Assembly: GCF_900546705.1 (NCBI RefSeq)
Contig: NZ_URDP01000004.1
Location: 1 to 64,000, forward strand
Source: an uncultured Oscillibacter sp.
GTDB taxonomy: Bacteria > Bacillota > Clostridia > Oscillospirales > Oscillospiraceae
DNA length: 64,000 bases
Direction of reading: 5' to 3'
Under the pieces are notes generated by a model. The model had not been told where the DNA came from. It saw nothing but the letters and a program-made list of their open reading frames with translations, and ran no database searches. Below are positions 49,910 to 58,011 of the stretch, in pieces. Position 1 is the first letter of the stretch. Every line of letters begins with the position of its first letter. A program made the position numbers and the translations under genes.

Positions 49910-50629
49910 ATGCGTATCGATGTGCTCGGTGTCGGCTTCGACAATCTGACCATGGCGGAAGCGGTGGCGGCGGGATTGCGTCTGGCAGACAGCGCCGGGA
50001 CCCACTATGTGGTCACGCCCAATCCGGAAATCGTGGAGCTGTGCCGGGAGAACCTGGCCGCGAAGATCGCTGTCAACGAGGCGGATCTGGTGCTGGCGGA
50101 CGGAATCGGCGTTGTCAAGGGCGCCGCCATGCTGGGCACGCCGCTGAAGGGGCGTGTGCCGGGCATTGAATTTGCCGCCGGACTCATGGCAGGCCTGGCC
50201 GGCGCCGGCAAGTCGCTGTATCTGCTGGGTGCCAAGCCCGGCGTGGCGGAGCAGGCGGCGTCCCGGCTGCAAAGCACCTACCCGGGCCTGGTGATTGCCG
50301 GTACCCACGACGGCTATTTCAAGGACGATGCCGCCGTGGCGGAGGAAATTCGGAAAACCGGCGCCGACGTGGTGTTTGTCTGCCTGGGTGCCCCCAAACA
50401 GGAGCTGTGGATGAAAAAATACGGTGCCGCCACCGGCGCGCATCTGCTGTGCGGTCTGGGCGGCAGCCTGGACGTGTTCGCCGGTGTGGTGGAGCGCGCC
50501 CCCAAGTTCTGGTCCGAACACGGACTGGAGTGGTTTTACCGGCTGTGCCACGATCCCCGCCGGATTGGCCGGATGGCCAAGCTGCCGCTGTTTTTGGTGC
50601 ATGTACGGCAGGAGAAACGGAAAAAATGA
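49910..50629 (+). CDS. WecG/TagA/CpsF family glycosyltransferase
   Basis: 239 residues, GT26. Family blocks are HYVVTPNPEIVELCREN with the catalytic Asp shortly after (VLADGIGVVKGA), KGRVPGIEF, and VFVCLGAPKQELWMKK near 165; the end is EWFYRLCHDPRRIGRM. TagA adds ManNAc to lipid-linked GlcNAc, the step after the WecA/TagO and WecB reactions encoded at 16978-19276. GAGGTGA precedes the ATG; the stop overlaps the tmk start. Confidence 0.94.
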   Translation: MRIDVLGVGFDNLTMAEAVAAGLRLADSAGTHYVVTPNPEIVELCRENLAAKIAVNEADLVLADGIGVVKGAAMLGTPLKGRVPGIEFAAGLMAGLAGAGKSLYLLGAKPGVAEQAASRLQSTYPGLVIAGTHDGYFKDDAAVAEEIRKTGADVVFVCLGAPKQELWMKKYGAATGAHLLCGLGGSLDVFAGVVERAPKFWSEHGLEWFYRLCHDPRRIGRMAKLPLFLVHVRQEKRKK

Positions 50630-51291
50630 AGGGAAAGCTGATTGTGTTTGAGGGCACGGACGGCTCCGGCAAGGCCACTCAGGCAGGGCTCCTGTGCCGC
50701 CGCCTGGAACAGGAGGGAATTGCCTACCGGGAAATCGACTTTCCCCGGTACGGAAACCCCTTTGCCGAGCCGGCCAGCCGCTACCTGCAGGGTGCGCTGG
50801 GTTCCCACCCCGGAGACGTGAATGCCTACGCTGCCTCCACACTTTTTGCCGTGGACCGCTACGCCTCCTACAAGGAGGACTGGGGCCGGTTTTACGAGGA
50901 GGGCGGCATTGTGGTGGCCAATCGCTATACTACCTCCAACGCCGTCCATCAGGCGTCCAAACTGCCGGACGGAGAGCGGGAGACATTTGTGGACTGGCTC
51001 TTTGATCTGGAGTATCACCGCTTGGGGCTTCCGGAGCCGGATCTGGTGATCTACCTGGATATGCCCACGGAGATCACGGAGCGCATGATGCGCCGCCGGG
51101 AGGCCCAGACCGGTACCAGCGCGGACATCCACGAGCAGGACGAGGCGTATTTACGCCGCTGCCGGGAAAATGCCCGGGAGGTAGTCCGCCGCTGCGGCTG
51201 GACGGTAATCAGCTGCGCCAGGGACGGTGCTCCCAGGACCGTGGAGGATATCCACCGCGAGGTCTGGCAGACCGTTGCACCCATGCTTTGA
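50626..51291 (+). CDS. tmk: Thymidylate kinase
   Basis: 221 residues. The P-loop is GTDGSGKATQAG, with Ala where most thymidylate kinases have Thr or Ser after the lysine. The Mg/dTMP region reads ANRYTTSNAVHQ, with Asn in place of the usual Asp of the DRx motif. The lid is RRREAQTG. Both variants suggest a divergent Clostridial Tmk subgroup. It phosphorylates dTMP to dTDP. The ATG overlaps the upstream stop and AGGAGA is close by. Confidence 0.88.
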   Translation: MKGKLIVFEGTDGSGKATQAGLLCRRLEQEGIAYREIDFPRYGNPFAEPASRYLQGALGSHPGDVNAYAASTLFAVDRYASYKEDWGRFYEEGGIVVANRYTTSNAVHQASKLPDGERETFVDWLFDLEYHRLGLPEPDLVIYLDMPTEITERMMRRREAQTGTSADIHEQDEAYLRRCRENAREVVRRCGWTVISCARDGAPRTVEDIHREVWQTVAPML

Positions 51292-51310
51292 GCCTGTCCC
51301 CTGCAAAGGG

Positions 51311-51341
51311 AAAAGGAGGGGACGTGCCTGTGCACGCCCCG
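51311..51341 (-). terminator. Terminator of the Cys-rich peptide gene
   Basis: On the minus strand GGGGCGTGC pairs with GCACGTCCCC and is followed by TCCTTTTCCC, a modest T-run. Confidence 0.6.
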
Positions 51342-51348
51342 GTCCTTT

Positions 51349-51519
51349 TCAGCAGCAGCTGCCGCAGCCGTCGTTGCCGCCGCAGCTACCGCACCCACAG
51401 CACCCGCTGTTCGTGCAGCCGCCCCAAGCGCTGCCGCTGCCGCAGCAGCAGCAAATCAGGATTACAATGAGGATGATCCACAGGCAGGAACAGTCGTTGT
51501 TGCCGTTGTGAAAGCACAT
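51349..51519 (-). CDS. Cysteine-rich small membrane protein
   Basis: 56 residues with 15 cysteines. A hydrophobic stretch (about 13-26, LWIILIVILICCCC) is followed by a Gly/Cys tail (GCCGCGSCGGNDGCGSCC). GAGGTGA lies six bases before the ATG. Similar Gly-Cys-rich proteins are often named chorion-class high-cysteine protein in Clostridia. It may bind metal or act in spore or envelope structures; neither is shown. The composition is skewed, but the ribosome site and downstream terminator support it. Confidence 0.7.
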   Translation of the reverse strand: MCFHNGNNDCSCLWIILIVILICCCCGSGSAWGGCTNSGCCGCGSCGGNDGCGSCC

Positions 51520-51566
51520 GATTGTCACCTCGCTTTGTGCCATTGTATGCAGCGTATCCCCTCAAG

Positions 51567-51590
51567 GGGGCCTGACCGGCCCGATTTTTT
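51567..51590 (+). terminator. Possible terminator or attenuator ahead of mltG
   Basis: GGGCC, loop TGACC, GGCCC, one base, then ATTTTTT. It could end tmk transcripts or attenuate mltG. Confidence 0.5.
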
Positions 51591-51660
51591 GAAGGGACCG
51601 CAAAAAAAGCCAACAGACCCGCCCTGGAAAGAGACCCGGCGGGAAAGACAGGAGGATTCT

Positions 51661-52833
51661 ATGGCTGATTACAAAAATGGAGATACCGCCAGTTGGGACT
51701 CCGAACAGGTCCGTCGTTCCCAGAGCGAATCTTCGGCGCGGCGCTCCCAGGATGCCCAGCCCCCCGCACACCGGCGCCGCCGGAAAAGACGGCGCTTCAA
51801 CCCGCTGACGTATATTTTATTCGTGCTGGTCACCTCGGCCATTCTGGCGGGAGTGGGCTGGCTGCTGATCAATGACCTGTGCGCGTTCAACAAAGAGGAT
51901 ATCACCGCCACCATTGAGGTGACTGCGGATGACTCCATCGGTTCCATTGCCGACAAGCTCCATGACGCGGGGCTGATTGAGTATAAGTGGTTCTTCCGGC
52001 TCTTTGCCACCATCGCGGACGCCAAGGACAAGATCGGTACCGGCACTTATGAGCTCAATACCGACATGGATTACCGGGCGCTGATTGTGGGCATGCACAA
52101 CTCCTCCGGCAACCTCAACTCCGATACCGTTCGGGTCACCATCCCGGAGGGGTATACGGTCAGTCAGATCATCAAGCTCCTGGCTGAAAACGGTGTCAAC
52201 ACCGAGGAAAACCTGCTGGAGGCCGCCAAGACCGCCAACTTCGATTACGATTATATCGACAACAGCTCTGAGGACATCAGCCGCCTGGAGGGCTATCTCT
52301 TCCCGGACACCTACGATTTCTACCTGAATGAGAAGGCATCCAGTGCTCTGAACCGGCTCATCAAGAACTTCAACAGCAAGCTCGACGATGATCTGCTGGC
52401 CCAGGCGAAGGCCCGGGGCTATAGCCTGAAGGACATCATCACCATCGCCTCCCTGATTGAAAAGGAGACGGACGGCACCGATCAGGCCAAGATCGCCTCT
52501 GTGATCTACAACCGTCTGGAGGGCTCCGGTGACAAGGGCGGCACCTACGGCCTGCTGCAGATCGACGCGTCGCTGCTGTATGCGCTGCCGGATCACACAG
52601 GTCCCATCACCAACGAGGACAAGCAGGTGGACTCCAAGTACAACCTCTACAAGTACGCAGGTCTGCCGCCCACGCCCATTGCCAACCCCGGCCTTGCCTC
52701 CATTGAGGCCGCGCTGCAGCCGGAGGACACCAACTACTATTACTATGCTCTGGGCAAAGACGGAAAGCATCACTTCTCCACCACTCTGGCCGAGCACAAC
52801 GCGTTTTTGAACAGTGGTGACTATGCCGGGTAA
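51661..52833 (+). CDS. mltG: Endolytic transglycosylase MltG
   Basis: 390 residues. A basic cytosolic N-terminus (about 1-45), one membrane helix (about 46-66, YILFVLVTSAILAGVGW), a LysM-like subdomain (about 80-150) and the YceG catalytic domain follow. The catalytic glutamate is in ASLIEKETDG. It cuts nascent glycan strands and sets their length. AGGAGG precedes the ATG. The U32 peptidase gene overlaps its last 11 bases. Confidence 0.94.
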   Translation: MADYKNGDTASWDSEQVRRSQSESSARRSQDAQPPAHRRRRKRRRFNPLTYILFVLVTSAILAGVGWLLINDLCAFNKEDITATIEVTADDSIGSIADKLHDAGLIEYKWFFRLFATIADAKDKIGTGTYELNTDMDYRALIVGMHNSSGNLNSDTVRVTIPEGYTVSQIIKLLAENGVNTEENLLEAAKTANFDYDYIDNSSEDISRLEGYLFPDTYDFYLNEKASSALNRLIKNFNSKLDDDLLAQAKARGYSLKDIITIASLIEKETDGTDQAKIASVIYNRLEGSGDKGGTYGLLQIDASLLYALPDHTGPITNEDKQVDSKYNLYKYAGLPPTPIANPGLASIEAALQPEDTNYYYYALGKDGKHHFSTTLAEHNAFLNSGDYAG

Positions 52834-54052
52834 ATGGAACAAGCCGGAGCTGCTGGCGCCGGCGGGAGATATGGAACGGCTGAAAATGGCCGTACTCTAC
52901 GGAGCGGACGCCGTGTACCTGGCCGGCACGGATTTTGGTATGCGGGCGTTTGCCGGGAACTTTTCCCCGGAGCAGCTGCCGCAGGCGGTGGACTTTGCCC
53001 ACCGCCACGGCGTCCGGGTGCACTGCACCATCAATACCATGCCCCGCAACGACGAGATTGTCCGGCTGCCGGAGCATCTGGAGCGCCTGGCGGACGCCGG
53101 GGTGGACGCCCTGATCGTGGCGGATCTGGGCGCGTTCACCATGGCGGGGAAGTATGCCCCCAAGTGCCAGCGCCATATCTCCACCCAGGCCAGCATCTGC
53201 AATTATGAGACCGCCCGGGCCTGGTATGACCTGGGCGCCTCCCGGGTGATTCTGGCCAGGGAACTGAGCCTTGCAGAGATCCGCACCATCCGGGAAAAGA
53301 CGCCGGATGCGCTGGAAATCGAGGCGTTTGTCCACGGCGCCATGTGCGTGAGCTACTCCGGGCGCTGCCTGCTGTCCAACTACATGACCGGGCGGGACTC
53401 CAGCCGGGGTGCCTGTGCCCAGCCCTGCCGCTATCAGTACGCCCTGATGGAGGAAAAGCGCCCGGGCGAATATTTCCCCATTGAGGAGGATGCGCAGGGC
53501 ACTTACATCTTGAATTCCCGGGACATGTGCATGATCGACCACCTGGACGATCTGATGGACGCGGGACTTTCCAGCCTGAAAATCGAGGGCCGGGCCAAGT
53601 CCGCCTATTACGCAGCCATTGTCACCGGTGCATACCGCCACTGTCTGGACGCAGCGGCGGAGGGCCTCCCTCTGCCGCAGGCCTGGCGGGATGAGGTGGA
53701 GCATGTGAGCCACCGTCCCTATTCCACCGGGTTTTACTACGGCGCGCCGGGCCAGTATTACGACAATTCCCGCTATATCAGGGAGTGGCAAGTGGTTGCA
53801 CTTGTCACAGACTGCGACAGTGAGGGAAACGCCACGCTCTCTTTGCGCAATAAATTCCGGGTGGGGGACACCGTGGAGCTGGTGGGGCCGGACACGGCGC
53901 CGTTTTCCATGGAGGTTCCGCCCATGTACGACGGGGAAGGTGCGCCGCTGGAGGAGCCCCGCACCCCCCAGATGGTTTTCCGTATGAAACTGCCGCGGCC
54001 CGTGCCGGCGTTCACGCTGGTGCGTCACGCGGTGGATCTGTCCGCCAAATGA
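52823..54052 (+). CDS. U32 family peptidase / tRNA-hydroxylation-like protein
   Basis: 409 residues. The U32 block is ELLAPAGDMERLKMAVLYGADAV at the start and FVHGAMCVSYSGRCLLSNYMTG followed by ACAQPCRYQY near 175-210; the conserved cysteines may hold an Fe-S cluster. U32 proteins include collagenase-like proteases and the tRNA hydroxylation proteins TrhP/RlhA; in Firmicutes a single-domain copy next to mltG is common, and its role is most likely in tRNA modification, by family inference. The ATG at 52823 lies inside mltG; two GTG codons just before it are alternatives. Confidence 0.88.
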   Translation: MPGKWNKPELLAPAGDMERLKMAVLYGADAVYLAGTDFGMRAFAGNFSPEQLPQAVDFAHRHGVRVHCTINTMPRNDEIVRLPEHLERLADAGVDALIVADLGAFTMAGKYAPKCQRHISTQASICNYETARAWYDLGASRVILARELSLAEIRTIREKTPDALEIEAFVHGAMCVSYSGRCLLSNYMTGRDSSRGACAQPCRYQYALMEEKRPGEYFPIEEDAQGTYILNSRDMCMIDHLDDLMDAGLSSLKIEGRAKSAYYAAIVTGAYRHCLDAAAEGLPLPQAWRDEVEHVSHRPYSTGFYYGAPGQYYDNSRYIREWQVVALVTDCDSEGNATLSLRNKFRVGDTVELVGPDTAPFSMEVPPMYDGEGAPLEEPRTPQMVFRMKLPRPVPAFTLVRHAVDLSAK

Positions 54053-54068
54053 GGAGAAAGAGGTCATT

Positions 54069-55466
54069 ATGAACGCTGATGTTGTGATTGTCGGTGCCGG
54101 CCCCGCCGGAATTTTCACCGCTCTGGAGATGATCAAAAAGGGGAGCCGCCAGAAGATCATCATGGTGGAAAAGGGGCAGAGCGTGGAAAACCGCCACTGT
54201 CCCAAGGACAAGACGAAAAAGTGCATGAACTGCAAGCCCTACTGCCACATTACCACCGGTTTTTCCGGCGCGGGTGCCTTTTCCGACGGCAAGCTCTCCC
54301 TGAGCTACGAGGTGGGCGGCGACCTGCCCACGCTGATCGGGGAGGAGCTGGCCCAGGAGACCATTCACTATGCCGATCAGATCTATCTGGAGTTCGGCGC
54401 GGATACCCACATTGAGGGGTTGGAGCACGAGGCCGAGCGCAAAGAGATCCGCAAGCGCGCCATCCAGGCGGGCCTCAAGCTGGTGGACTGCCCCATCCGT
54501 CACATGGGCACCGAGCGGGCCCAGGCCATCTATCTGGGTATTGAGCGTTTTTTGCAGGAGCACGGTGTGGAGCTGCTGTTCGGCTACGAGTGCAGCAATC
54601 TGATCCTGGAAGACGAGGTGTGTCGGGGCGTGTCCGTCTCCAACGGCAAGAAGGACCTGGAGATCTACGCCAAACACACGGTGGTGGCTACCGGCCGCCG
54701 GGGCGCGGACTGGCTGGAAAAGCTCTGCGCCGAGCACAACATTGCCCACGCCCCCGGTACCGTGGACATCGGTGTCCGGGTGGAGGTACGCAATGAAATC
54801 ATGGAGACCGTCAACCGGGTGCTCTATGAATCCAAGCTGGTGGGCTATCCCAAGCCCTTCAAGAACAAGGTCCGCACCTTCTGCCAGAATCCCGGCGGCT
54901 TTGTCAGCCAGGAAAACTACGACAATGACCTGGCGGTGGTGAACGGCCACTCCTATAAGGATCTCAAGACCGACAACACCAACCTGGCCATTCTCTGCTC
55001 CCACAACTTCTCCGTGCCCTTCAATCAGCCCATTGCCTACGCCCAGAAAGTAGGTGAGCTGACCAACATGCTGGCAAACGGCCACATTCTGGTGCAGCGG
55101 TTCGGGGACATTCTGGACGGCAAGCGCACCTGGCAGAAGGAGCTGGCCCAGTCCAACCTGCGGCCCACGCTGCCCGATGCCGTAGCCGGTGACATTACCG
55201 CCGCCATGCCCTACCGGGCCATGATCAATATCATCAATTTCATTCAGGCCATGGACTGCGTGGTGCCGGGCTTTGCCTCCCAGGAGACACTGCTCTACTC
55301 TCCGGAGCTGAAGTTCTACTCCAACCGGGTGAAGATGGACGCAGACTTTAATACCAGTCTCCAGGGGCTCCACTGCCTGGGCGACAGCTCCGGCTGGACC
55401 CGCGGGCTGATGATGGCCTCCGTCATGGGTACCCTGATGGGCCGCAAGATCGCTGAAGAAGGCTAA
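54069..55466 (+). CDS. FAD-dependent oxidoreductase
   Basis: 465 residues. The dinucleotide-binding start is DVVIVGAGPAGIFTALEMIK. A Cys-rich stretch, CPKDKTKKCMNCKPYC, at about 47-62 is a family feature and may bind a metal or cluster. GFSGAGAFSDGKLSLS follows. Near the C-terminus HCLGDSSGWTRGLMMASVMG closes the FAD site. The enzyme is widespread in anaerobes and uncharacterised. GAGGAGAAAGAGG precedes the ATG, 16 bases after the U32 gene. Confidence 0.9.
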   Translation: MNADVVIVGAGPAGIFTALEMIKKGSRQKIIMVEKGQSVENRHCPKDKTKKCMNCKPYCHITTGFSGAGAFSDGKLSLSYEVGGDLPTLIGEELAQETIHYADQIYLEFGADTHIEGLEHEAERKEIRKRAIQAGLKLVDCPIRHMGTERAQAIYLGIERFLQEHGVELLFGYECSNLILEDEVCRGVSVSNGKKDLEIYAKHTVVATGRRGADWLEKLCAEHNIAHAPGTVDIGVRVEVRNEIMETVNRVLYESKLVGYPKPFKNKVRTFCQNPGGFVSQENYDNDLAVVNGHSYKDLKTDNTNLAILCSHNFSVPFNQPIAYAQKVGELTNMLANGHILVQRFGDILDGKRTWQKELAQSNLRPTLPDAVAGDITAAMPYRAMINIINFIQAMDCVVPGFASQETLLYSPELKFYSNRVKMDADFNTSLQGLHCLGDSSGWTRGLMMASVMGTLMGRKIAEEG

Positions 55467-55467
55467 G

Positions 55468-55506
55468 CAAAAAGACACCGGGAAATTTTCCCGGTGTCTT
55501 TTTTGC
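55468..55506 (+). terminator. Terminator of the mltG operon
   Basis: AAAAGACACCGGGAAA pairs with TTTCCCGGTGTCTTTT, with T-run following. Confidence 0.92.
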
Positions 55507-55639
55507 CCCTGCTGCCAGAAACAGGCGGACCGGTTCGTTTTTTCAGTGAACGGCGCCGGGAAAGGAGTGGATCGAAACGGAACAAATCACATATACCGAA
55601 CAAGAGGCGGAGGCCGTCGTACGCCGGTGGGCCGACACG

Positions 55640-56092
55640 GTGCTTCGCCTTGGCTATACCTGGACAGGCAGCATCCAGGACGCACAGGACGTGTGCCAGA
55701 CCGTGCTTTTGAAGCTGCTGACCAATCCATGCCGGTTCTCCGAGGAACGGCTGGAGCGGGCCTGGGTGATCCGGGTGACCATCAATTGCTGCAAGGACCT
55801 GAAAAAATCCGCCTGGCACCGGCGGCATGTCCCCCTGGAGGAGGCAGCCTGCCGTGCTGCCGCCTTCGTGCCGCCGGAAGGAGAGAGCCCCGTTTTGCAG
55901 GCGGTGCAGTCCCTGCCGGCAAAGTACCGGCAGGCCATTTACCTGCGATATTATGAAGAATACACCGTGGAGGAGATCGCCGGCGTGATGGGCTGCCGGC
56001 CCAGTCAGGTCAGTACCTATCTCTACCGGGGCAAGGCAAAGCTCCGCACGGCGCTGGGAGGTAGCTATGAACGAGCATGCTTATCGGAATGA
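55640..56092 (+). CDS. ECF-like sigma-70 factor, 5' end uncertain
   Basis: 150 residues from the first usable GTG. Region 2 is QDAQDVCQTVLLKLL with RAWVIRVTINCCKDLKK; region 4 is LPAKYRQAIYLRYYEEYTVEEIAGVMGCRPSQVSTYLYRGKAKLR. The natural N-terminus seems to lie upstream: in the same frame residues ITYTEQEAEAVVRRWADT precede the GTG, as expected for this family, but that part has no ATG, GTG or TTG start. A GTG at 55567 with a good AAAGGAG site is one base out of frame; losing one G near 55579 would join them. It overlaps the anti-sigma gene by 26 bases. Confidence 0.75.
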   Translation: MLRLGYTWTGSIQDAQDVCQTVLLKLLTNPCRFSEERLERAWVIRVTINCCKDLKKSAWHRRHVPLEEAACRAAAFVPPEGESPVLQAVQSLPAKYRQAIYLRYYEEYTVEEIAGVMGCRPSQVSTYLYRGKAKLRTALGGSYERACLSE

Positions 56093-57122
56093 ACTGGACC
56101 GGGTGTCCTACACGCCGGAGGGACGGGACGCCCTGGTGGCCGCGCTGATGCACCGGGAAGACGCAGCGCAGAAGGGCCGTCGGGTCTGGACGCGGCGGTG
56201 GGCAGCGGCCGCCGTGGCGGCAGCGCTGCTGGTAGGTACGGCTGCCGCCGCCTCTGTATCCTTGTGGGACCGCTATTTCGGTACCCTGACAGATGAGGAG
56301 CGCTCCGTGGTGGAATCCCTCTCCGGCACGCTTCCCGCAGCCGTCACCAGCAACGGCACTACTATGACGCCCCTGTCCGCCTTTGGGGACGGGACGTCCT
56401 TCTACCTCCTATTGGAGGTCACTGCACCGGAGGGAACGGAATTTTCTTCCGGCGAAAATTACGCCCTCTTCGGGAATGGCTTTGATCCCGACCACCGGGC
56501 CTGTCTGCTGGAGCAGGACGGCACCCAGATGGAGGACGTCTCTTATTCCATCGATGCTTCCTGGATGGAAGTGTCCGAGACAGAGCAAAACAAGCTGTCC
56601 ATGGTGGTCTCCGTTACCGCAAGCGAATCCATCGATGGGAAAACCCTGCACATCCCGGGCCTCTGGCTCCAGGAAAACGCCGTGGTGACCGGAAGCTGGG
56701 ATTTCCCGCTCTCCGCCCGGATGGGCAGCGCCGGTGCCGTGGAAGTGGACGCCGCCGGCACTACCACCAGCTGGATCGGCGGCACGCTGACATTGGAGAC
56801 CCTGCGCGTTTCGCCCCTGGGGCTTACCATGACCTACCGCTATGATCCGGAAGAGCTGCGGGCACTGGAAGAGCGCGAGGCGGCGCAGTCCAACATGGTC
56901 GTTACGGCAGAGGACGGCAGCCTGGTGCCCATGATGGTGGACTATATTCCCTCTGCCCAGATCTCCCTGATGCTGCGGGACGGAAGCCAGGTCCGTGAGG
57001 GCGGCGCATTCATGGGCGGCCAGGATGACCTGCAGACGCTCAGCACCACCTTCGAGCGGCCGGTGGACTTGTCCTCTGTGGATTATATTCTCTGGGGAGA
57101 TACCAAGATCCCGCTTTTTTAA
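56067..57122 (+). CDS. DUF4179 membrane protein, probable anti-sigma factor
   Basis: 351 residues: an N-terminal cytosolic segment (1-45), one membrane helix (about 47-66, WAAAAVAAALLVGTAAAA), then a beta-rich extracellular part with DUF4179 features (SLWDRYFGTLTDEERSVVE, LSAFGDGTSFYLLLEV). DUF4179 proteins pair with ECF sigma genes and are thought to hold the sigma at the membrane. The overlap with the sigma gene supports that pairing. GGGAGGT precedes the ATG. Confidence 0.88.
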   Translation: MNEHAYRNELDRVSYTPEGRDALVAALMHREDAAQKGRRVWTRRWAAAAVAAALLVGTAAAASVSLWDRYFGTLTDEERSVVESLSGTLPAAVTSNGTTMTPLSAFGDGTSFYLLLEVTAPEGTEFSSGENYALFGNGFDPDHRACLLEQDGTQMEDVSYSIDASWMEVSETEQNKLSMVVSVTASESIDGKTLHIPGLWLQENAVVTGSWDFPLSARMGSAGAVEVDAAGTTTSWIGGTLTLETLRVSPLGLTMTYRYDPEELRALEEREAAQSNMVVTAEDGSLVPMMVDYIPSAQISLMLRDGSQVREGGAFMGGQDDLQTLSTTFERPVDLSSVDYILWGDTKIPLF

Positions 57123-57129
57123 GCGGGGG

Positions 57130-57158
57130 AGAGGGCGGCGTCTGCCGCCCTCTTTTTT
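57130..57158 (+). terminator. Terminator of the sigma/anti-sigma operon
   Basis: GAGGGCGGC, loop GTCT, GCCGCCCTC, then six T. Confidence 0.93.
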
Positions 57159-57321
57159 GCGTACGCGGTGCTTATGCGGGAAAGCCGTCCCCATCCAGGC
57201 TGGACCCATTGGCCCGCAAGGCCTGCAACCTGCAGTTGACAAATTGCCATGCGCTCCGTTCTTGCCACGGCGGCCGAAATGGCGTATCCTGTGACCAGTT
57301 CAGAGAAGGCGAGGAACCAAT

Positions 57322-57957
57322 ATGCAGTTTTATGAAAAGCTGACGGAGCTGAGGCGGAAGGCGGGACTTTCCCAGGAGCAGCTGGCGGACCGGCTGGGCG
57401 TCACCCGGCAGTCCGTCAGCAAGTGGGAGTCCGGCGCAGCCATGCCGGAGCTGGGAAAGCTCATTGCCCTGTCGGAGCTGTTCGGCGTCAGCATCGACTA
57501 TCTGGTCAAAGAAGAGAACGTTTCCGATCCGCTGGCGGAAGGGCAGGGGAGCAGCTGCTCTGCCCGGGTGGAGGAAAAGCTGGACACCCTGGCGCGGGAT
57601 TACCGACGCAGCTTCGGCCCGGTCTTTCAGTATACCAGCCATCGCACCCTGCTCGGTCTTCCCCTGGTCAGCATCCGGTTCGGGCACGACCGGCACCCAA
57701 CCCGGTACAATACCGCTGTGGGGATCGTGGCCATCGGGAATTTTTCCGTGGGAGTGGTCAGCGTGGGACTGATCTCCGCAGGGGTGGTAAGCATAGGCAT
57801 GATCGCCCTGGGTCTGGCGGCGGTGGGCATGGTTTCCGTCGGCGGGGCAGCCATCGGTCTTAGCGCCATGGGGATCTGGAGCTACGGCATCTCGGCACTT
57901 GGTTGGAAGTCGGCGGCAGGAGTCGCTGCCGTATCGGGAGACAGTCCATTGCCCTGA
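57322..57957 (+). CDS. XRE-type HTH protein with a pentad-repeat hydrophobic domain
   Basis: 211 residues. An HTH_XRE domain (about 3-60, LRRKAGLSQEQLADRLGVTR then QSVSKWESG) is followed by a linker and a domain with glycine at every fifth residue from 134 to 194: twelve consecutive G-x-x-[S/A]-x pentads such as GIVAI, GNFSV, GVVSV. The pentad domain is hydrophobic and could be membrane-inserted or a solenoid. GAAGGCGAGGAA precedes the ATG. No neighbouring gene is an obvious target. Confidence 0.88.
   Translation: MQFYEKLTELRRKAGLSQEQLADRLGVTRQSVSKWESGAAMPELGKLIALSELFGVSIDYLVKEENVSDPLAEGQGSSCSARVEEKLDTLARDYRRSFGPVFQYTSHRTLLGLPLVSIRFGHDRHPTRYNTAVGIVAIGNFSVGVVSVGLISAGVVSIGMIALGLAAVGMVSVGGAAIGLSAMGIWSYGISALGWKSAAGVAAVSGDSPLP
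57721..57903 (+). repeat. Twelve exact G-x-x-[S/A]-x protein pentads
   Basis: Glycine codons recur every 15 bases without interruption, with Ser or Ala at the fourth position of each pentad. Confidence 0.92.
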
Positions 57958-57978
57958 TATGCTCTGATTTTATGAGAA

Positions 57979-58011
57979 ATAAAAAAGGACGGCTTAGCCG
58001 TCCTTTTTTAT
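57979..58011. terminator. Bidirectional terminator
   Basis: AAAAAAGGACGG pairs with CCGTCCTTTTTT around CTTAG. Confidence 0.9.
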
